DNA of 8,638 bases, from contig DKAS01000070.1 of assembly GCA_002448875.1 (NCBI GenBank), forward strand, positions 1 through 8,638, in the 5' to 3' direction. Below, piece after piece: positions 5,571 to 8,638 of this stretch. The notes below the pieces were generated by a model. That model was not told the DNA's origin and ran no database searches. It worked only from the letters and a program-made list of their open reading frames with translations. Numbering within the stretch: position 1 is the stretch's first letter; every line of letters starts with the position of its first letter. The translations under genes and the position numbers were made by a program. The stretch comes from Proteobacteria bacterium UBA6920. Lineage in GTDB: Bacteria; Pseudomonadota; Gammaproteobacteria; SG8-11.

Positions 5571-7754
5571 CTAGAAAGTACGGGCGGCGTGATTGCGTTT
5601 CGCCGCCGCTTGCTGATCGGCAATGGGTTCGATGCGCACCGCGCACTGCTTATAGGCCGGTTGCCGCGAGTGCGGATCGAGCAGGCCCAGAGTAAGCCGG
5701 TTGACGCATTCGTGAAAATGAAACGGAATGAACACCTTGACCGGTGACACACGCTGGGTCAGCTGCACCATCACCACCGCGTCGCTGCGCCGTGATATCA
5801 GGCGCGCGTACTCGCCGTGCCGGATGCCCAGCTGCGCCGCCGCGTCCGGATTCATTTCCATGTAGGGGATGGGCGAGAACTTGTTGGCATTGCCCACCTT
5901 GCCGGTGCGGGTGCGGGTATGAAAGTGTTCCACCACCCGGCCGCTGTTGAGCCAGAACGGGTAGTCGTCGCTGGGGCGCTCGTTGTTGTCGATGAACGGC
6001 AGGGCCAGCAGCCGTGCCTTGCCCGAGGGATGCTCGAACTTGCCGTCGGTGTACAACCGCTGGTCGCCGGCGTCCTGGCCTTCGCGGCAGGGCCATTGCA
6101 GGCCACGCTGTTTTTCCAGCTTGGCGTAGCTCATTCCTGTAAGGTCCAGCAGGCGTCCCTTGGACAGGGTTTTCATTTCCTCGAACACACCCTCGGCGGT
6201 GTCGGGAAAATGGACCGGCTGACGATGGGGGAAACGTTTGGCCATTTCATTGAAGATCCACAGGTCCGGTTTCGACTGACCGTAGGGTGGGCAGACATTG
6301 CTGATCAGGTTTACCCGCCGTTCGGTATTGGTGAAGCAGCCCTGCTTCTCGCCCCAGATCGCCGCCGGCAGATAGACATGACTGTATTCGTTGGTTTCCA
6401 CGTCGCGATAGGCGTCCTGCACCACCAGGAATTCCAGTTTCTCCAGAGTCTTGCGGATGCGCGGCGTATTGGCCATGGAGGTCATGGGATTGGTGGCCAC
6501 CAGCCACAGCCCCTTGATCTGACCGGTCTCGATCGCCGGCAGAATATCGGTCATGAACATACCGCGGTGTTTGGGCAGAAACTCCGGATCGATGCCCCAG
6601 AAGGCGGAGATTTCCTTGCGGTCTTTTTCCTTCTCCAGGTAGCGGTAGCCGGGCAGGCCGGAGCAGGAGGACCACTCGCGGGTGCCCATGGCATTGCACT
6701 GGCCGGTGATGGACAGGGAGGTGCCGCCCGGCCGGCCGATATTGCCGGTGATCAGGTTCAGGTTGTTGATGGCGGCGACGCCGTCGGAGCCGTGGGTGGA
6801 CTGGTTGATACCCATGGTCCAGATGCTCATGGCGCTGGCGGCCTTGGCGTAAGTGCGCGCTACGTGATAGATAGTGTCCGAATCGATGCCGCAGATACGG
6901 GAAGCGCTTACCGGGTCGTATTGCGCCACCAGGGCGGCGAATTCGTCGAAGCCTTCGGTGTGGGCGGCGATGTAATCGGCCTGGTGCAGGTGCTCCTTGA
7001 GGATGACGTGCGCCAGACTGTTGAGCAGCACCAGGTCGGTGCCGGGATTGATCGGCAGGTGGATATCCGCCATCTGCGCGAACATAGTGACCCGCGGGTC
7101 GACGACGATGATGGGAAACTTGCGCTTTTCCAGCGCCTGGCGCAGGCGCCAGAAAATAATCGGGTGCTGTTCCGGCAGATTGCTGCCGAAGGCCAGCAGG
7201 CAGTGCGTGTGCTCGAAATCGTCGTAGCAGCCGGGCGGGCCGTCGCTGCCGAAGGAGCGTTTGTAACCGGACACCGCCGATGCCATGCATAGGGTGGTGT
7301 TGCCGTCGTAGTTGTTAGTGCCGATGATGCCGCGCGCCAGCTTGCCCAGGGTGTAGAACTCCTCGGTCATGATCTGACCGGTGGAGACGATGGCAAAGGC
7401 GTCGCGGCCGTAGCTGTGCTGAATGCGGGTGATTTCCGCCGCGGTCTGGTCCAGCGCCTGCTCCCAGGTGGCGGTCTGGAACGGCTCGAAGCGCCGCTGG
7501 CGCAACAGCGGCTGTTCGCCGCGGCCGGCGGTTTTACGGAACAGTTCGTGCTCGAAAATGCCCTTGATGCACAGCTTGCCGCGGTTGACATCGGCGTCGG
7601 CCACGCCGCGTGAGGCCACCGGTGTACCCTGCTCATTGATACCGACCTCGATGGAGCAACCGGTGGAGCAGTAGCCGCAGGTGGCGTAGCGCCATTCCAC
7701 CACGCGCTTGTCGGCAATGCGAATCGGATTCTTCTTCCTGCGTCCGAACAGCAT
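5571..7754 (-). CDS. nasA: Assimilatory-type nitrate reductase, molybdopterin catalytic subunit (NasA/NapA clade)
   Basis: This 727-residue protein of the DMSO-reductase superfamily reduces nitrate to nitrite at a bis-MGD molybdenum centre. The N-terminus has a [4Fe-4S] site, C26-x2-C29-x3-C33 with C62, and the following Lys64 in the LCIKG segment that lies between cluster and pterin. TLCMASAVSGYKRSFGSDGP (positions 154-173) carries Cys156, the expected molybdenum ligand of NapA/NasA enzymes; DmsA uses Ser. The C-terminal pterin domain ends with NRLTLGLLDPHSRQ and YKQCAVRIEPI, very like NapA/NasA. No Tat signal precedes the cluster, so it is cytoplasmic. It ends without the C-terminal [2Fe-2S] BFD-like domain of Klebsiella-type NasA, which has about 870 residues. 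The start at 7754 is set by AGGAG 5 bases upstream; the longer frame to 7811 overlaps nirD. Formate dehydrogenase is a more distant alternative, and the nirBD context argues for nitrate. Confidence 0.88.
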   Translation of the reverse strand: MLFGRRKKNPIRIADKRVVEWRYATCGYCSTGCSIEVGINEQGTPVASRGVADADVNRGKLCIKGIFEHELFRKTAGRGEQPLLRQRRFEPFQTATWEQALDQTAAEITRIQHSYGRDAFAIVSTGQIMTEEFYTLGKLARGIIGTNNYDGNTTLCMASAVSGYKRSFGSDGPPGCYDDFEHTHCLLAFGSNLPEQHPIIFWRLRQALEKRKFPIIVVDPRVTMFAQMADIHLPINPGTDLVLLNSLAHVILKEHLHQADYIAAHTEGFDEFAALVAQYDPVSASRICGIDSDTIYHVARTYAKAASAMSIWTMGINQSTHGSDGVAAINNLNLITGNIGRPGGTSLSITGQCNAMGTREWSSCSGLPGYRYLEKEKDRKEISAFWGIDPEFLPKHRGMFMTDILPAIETGQIKGLWLVATNPMTSMANTPRIRKTLEKLEFLVVQDAYRDVETNEYSHVYLPAAIWGEKQGCFTNTERRVNLISNVCPPYGQSKPDLWIFNEMAKRFPHRQPVHFPDTAEGVFEEMKTLSKGRLLDLTGMSYAKLEKQRGLQWPCREGQDAGDQRLYTDGKFEHPSGKARLLALPFIDNNERPSDDYPFWLNSGRVVEHFHTRTRTGKVGNANKFSPIPYMEMNPDAAAQLGIRHGEYARLISRRSDAVVMVQLTQRVSPVKVFIPFHFHECVNRLTLGLLDPHSRQPAYKQCAVRIEPIADQQAAAKRNHAARTF

Positions 7755-7759
7755 AGATT

Positions 7760-7764
7760 CTCCT
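7760..7764 (-). promoter_or_regulatory. Shine-Dalgarno of nasA overlapping the nirD stop codon
   Basis: The reverse strand reads TAGGAGAATCTATG. The TAG of nirD (7765-7763) shares its last two bases with AGGAG, and the ATG at 7754 follows after 5 bases. This selects the 727-residue start and ties nasA translation to ribosomes finishing nirD. Confidence 0.75.
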
Positions 7765-8128
7765 AATCCGTGGTAACGGTGGCGGCCGGCTCTGCCGTCA
7801 GTGACAACCATACCCGGTCGCCGTCCAGTTTCACCGGAAAGCGCGCGGCACAGCCCTCATCCGGCGCCACCGCCAGACCGGTGTCGAGATGGATTTTCCA
7901 GTCGTGCAGCGGGCAGGCGACCTTGTGACCGTGCACTATGCCCTGGGACAGCGGCCCGCCCTTGTGCGGGCAGCGATCGCGCAGGGCGAACACCTGGTCG
8001 TCTACGGTGCGAAACACGGCGATGTCGCCGTCGGCGGTGCGCACCACCCGCGCACCCTGGCGCGGAATGTCCGCCAGGCCGCCGATTTCCACCCATTGAC
8101 TCTTTTTTACTTCCAGTACGGCTTGCAT
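7763..8128 (-). CDS. nirD: Nitrite reductase (NADH) small subunit, Rieske-type
   Basis: A 121-residue Rieske [2Fe-2S] protein, the small partner of the NirB siroheme nitrite reductase that makes ammonium from nitrite in the cytoplasm. The cluster ligands are intact: C53-P-H55 in DRCPHKGGPLSQG and C72-P-L-H75 in ACPLHDWKIHL, spaced as in classic Rieske ferredoxins. The length fits NirD/NasE proteins (about 105-125 residues). It has no signal peptide or membrane helix. The start at 8128 is supported by GAGGA 6 bases upstream. It begins 15 bases after the nirB stop, and its own stop overlaps the ribosome site of nasA, so it sits tightly inside the operon. A generic Rieske ferredoxin is the alternative, but the position directly after nirB makes nirD the clear choice. 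Confidence 0.93.
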   Translation of the reverse strand: MQAVLEVKKSQWVEIGGLADIPRQGARVVRTADGDIAVFRTVDDQVFALRDRCPHKGGPLSQGIVHGHKVACPLHDWKIHLDTGLAVAPDEGCAARFPVKLDGDRVWLSLTAEPAATVTTD

Positions 8129-8134
8129 AATCTG

Positions 8135-8139
8135 TCCTC
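8135..8139 (-). promoter_or_regulatory. Shine-Dalgarno of nirD
   Basis: GAGGA on the reverse strand lies in the 15-base nirB-nirD gap, 6 bases before the ATG at 8128. Confidence 0.65.
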
Positions 8140-8143
8140 GTCT

Positions 8144-8638
8144 TTAGCCCACCCGCTGCAGCGGCTGGTATTCATGTTGATCGATGCCTTGCGCGCGTTC
8201 CGCCCAGGGATCATTCTGCGAAAACGTCTGCGCATGATGGAAGCGCCGGGCCAGTTCGCTGCGGACGGTGTCGTCGCTCACCACCTGTTCCTTGATCCAG
8301 GTCAGGCCGACCCGCTCCACCCAGGGAGCGGTGCGCTCGAGATAGTGGGCGTTTTCCCGATACAGCTGCAGGAACGCGGCGCAGTATTCCATGACTTCCG
8401 CGGGCGTGCGCACGCTGCACAGGAAGTCGGTGGCCCGCACCTTGACGCCACCGTTGCCGCCGACGTGCAATTCGTAGCCGGAGTCGACGCAGACCACGCC
8501 GAAATCCTTGATTGTCGCTTCGGCGCAGTTGCGCGGGCAGCCAGATACCGCCAGCTTCACCTTGTGCGGCATCCAGGCGCCCCAGCTCATTTTTTCCAGA
8601 TCGATGCCCAGGGTGGTGGAGTCCTGGGTGCCGAAGCG
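8144..8638 (-). CDS. nirB: Nitrite reductase (NADH) large subunit, C-terminal 164 residues (5' part outside window)
   Basis: The frame runs from the right window edge to a TAA at 8144-8146. An internal ATG at 8590 is not the start, because RFGTQDSTTLGIDLE upstream of it is standard NirB sequence. The fragment belongs to the siroheme/[4Fe-4S] half-domain: KLAVSGCPRNCAEATIKDFG carries Cys34-x3-Cys38 (fragment numbering), the second pair of cluster-binding cysteines, followed by a GNGGVKVR segment. The tail has the usual ERTAPWVERVGLTWIK block of NirB. Full NirB proteins are about 800-850 residues with N-terminal FAD/NADH domains, which would lie to the right of this window, as would the operon promoter. 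NirB takes electrons from NADH to reduce nitrite to ammonium. It is the upstream-most gene of the operon visible here. Confidence 0.95.
   Translation of the reverse strand, partial: RFGTQDSTTLGIDLEKMSWGAWMPHKVKLAVSGCPRNCAEATIKDFGVVCVDSGYELHVGGNGGVKVRATDFLCSVRTPAEVMEYCAAFLQLYRENAHYLERTAPWVERVGLTWIKEQVVSDDTVRSELARRFHHAQTFSQNDPWAERAQGIDQHEYQPLQRVG

Noticed and set aside
4876..5574. A 232-codon + strand frame opposite the DmsB-DmsC fusion
   Set aside because: Antisense shadow of the ferredoxin domain with no domain signature.
5560..5646. Longer N-terminus for the DmsB-DmsC fusion, considered as a possible Tat signal because of its arginines
   Set aside because: It lies inside the nasA coding end in another frame, has no RRxFLK motif or hydrophobic core, and the Shine-Dalgarno points to 5559.
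4484..5752. A 422-codon reverse-strand frame overlapping the fusion gene and the end of nasA
   Set aside because: Alternate-frame shadow, Arg/Pro/His-rich and without motifs. The overlapping frame has all 16 cluster cysteines and the membrane helices.
5817..7292. A 491-codon open frame on the + strand opposite the nitrate reductase gene
   Set aside because: It is exactly antisense to a clearly coding gene, has low-complexity Gly/Val/Ala/His-rich composition and no recognisable motif. Long antisense frames are common in GC-rich genes.
3724..7754. Reading the catalytic and fusion genes as a DMSO reductase (dmsA-dmsBC)
   Set aside because: The catalytic subunit has a Cys at the molybdenum-ligand position and NapA/NasA-type ends, lacks a Tat signal, and is cotranscribed with nirBD.
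7755..7811. Longer N-terminus of nasA starting at 7811
   Set aside because: It overlaps nirD and contains the ribosome site for the 7754 start; the extra residues resemble no nitrate reductase.

Overview
The window reads as chromosomal DNA of a fairly GC-rich proteobacterium, most likely a gammaproteobacterium. This rests on the set of proteins (NirB, NirD and a NasA/NapA-type nitrate reductase) and on the gene style; no rRNA or other taxonomic marker is present. It holds eight protein-coding genes, two cut by the window edges. I see no tRNA, rRNA, CRISPR array or insertion sequence, and no gene-free stretch over 300 bases. The longest gap is the 249-base divergent promoter region at 1390-1638.

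Left edge (1-540): the 3' end of a forward gene for a vicinal-oxygen-chelate (VOC) dioxygenase resembling 4-hydroxyphenylpyruvate dioxygenase. It converges on the next gene.

Middle block (541-3635): a reverse-strand nucleotide-sugar-dependent glycosyltransferase is divergent from a two-gene forward unit. That unit encodes a small twin-arginine-signal protein and a GMC-family FAD oxidoreductase. A good sigma70-type promoter (TTGACA-17-TATTCT) precedes the forward pair. The block looks like a small carbohydrate or envelope module and appears somewhat less GC-rich than the genes to its right. Two strong tandem hairpins (3637-3696) separate it from the convergent operon that follows.

Right block (3724-8638, all reverse strand): an assimilatory nitrate/nitrite reduction operon in the order nirB (its C-terminal part) - nirD - nasA-type molybdenum nitrate reductase - a one-polypeptide fusion of a DmsB-type four-cluster ferredoxin with a DmsC-type eight-helix membrane anchor. 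Gaps are only 15, 8 and 11 bases, each with a good Shine-Dalgarno. NasA would reduce nitrate to nitrite and NirBD would reduce nitrite to ammonium with NADH.

The unusual point is the electron supply to the nitrate reductase. The window shows no flavoprotein reductase, and the catalytic subunit has no C-terminal [2Fe-2S] domain. Instead there is a fused DmsB-DmsC protein, which suggests a membrane-bound, cytoplasm-facing, quinol-fed assimilatory nitrate reductase. The charge distribution around the helices supports that orientation. This arrangement is the most interesting system in the window.
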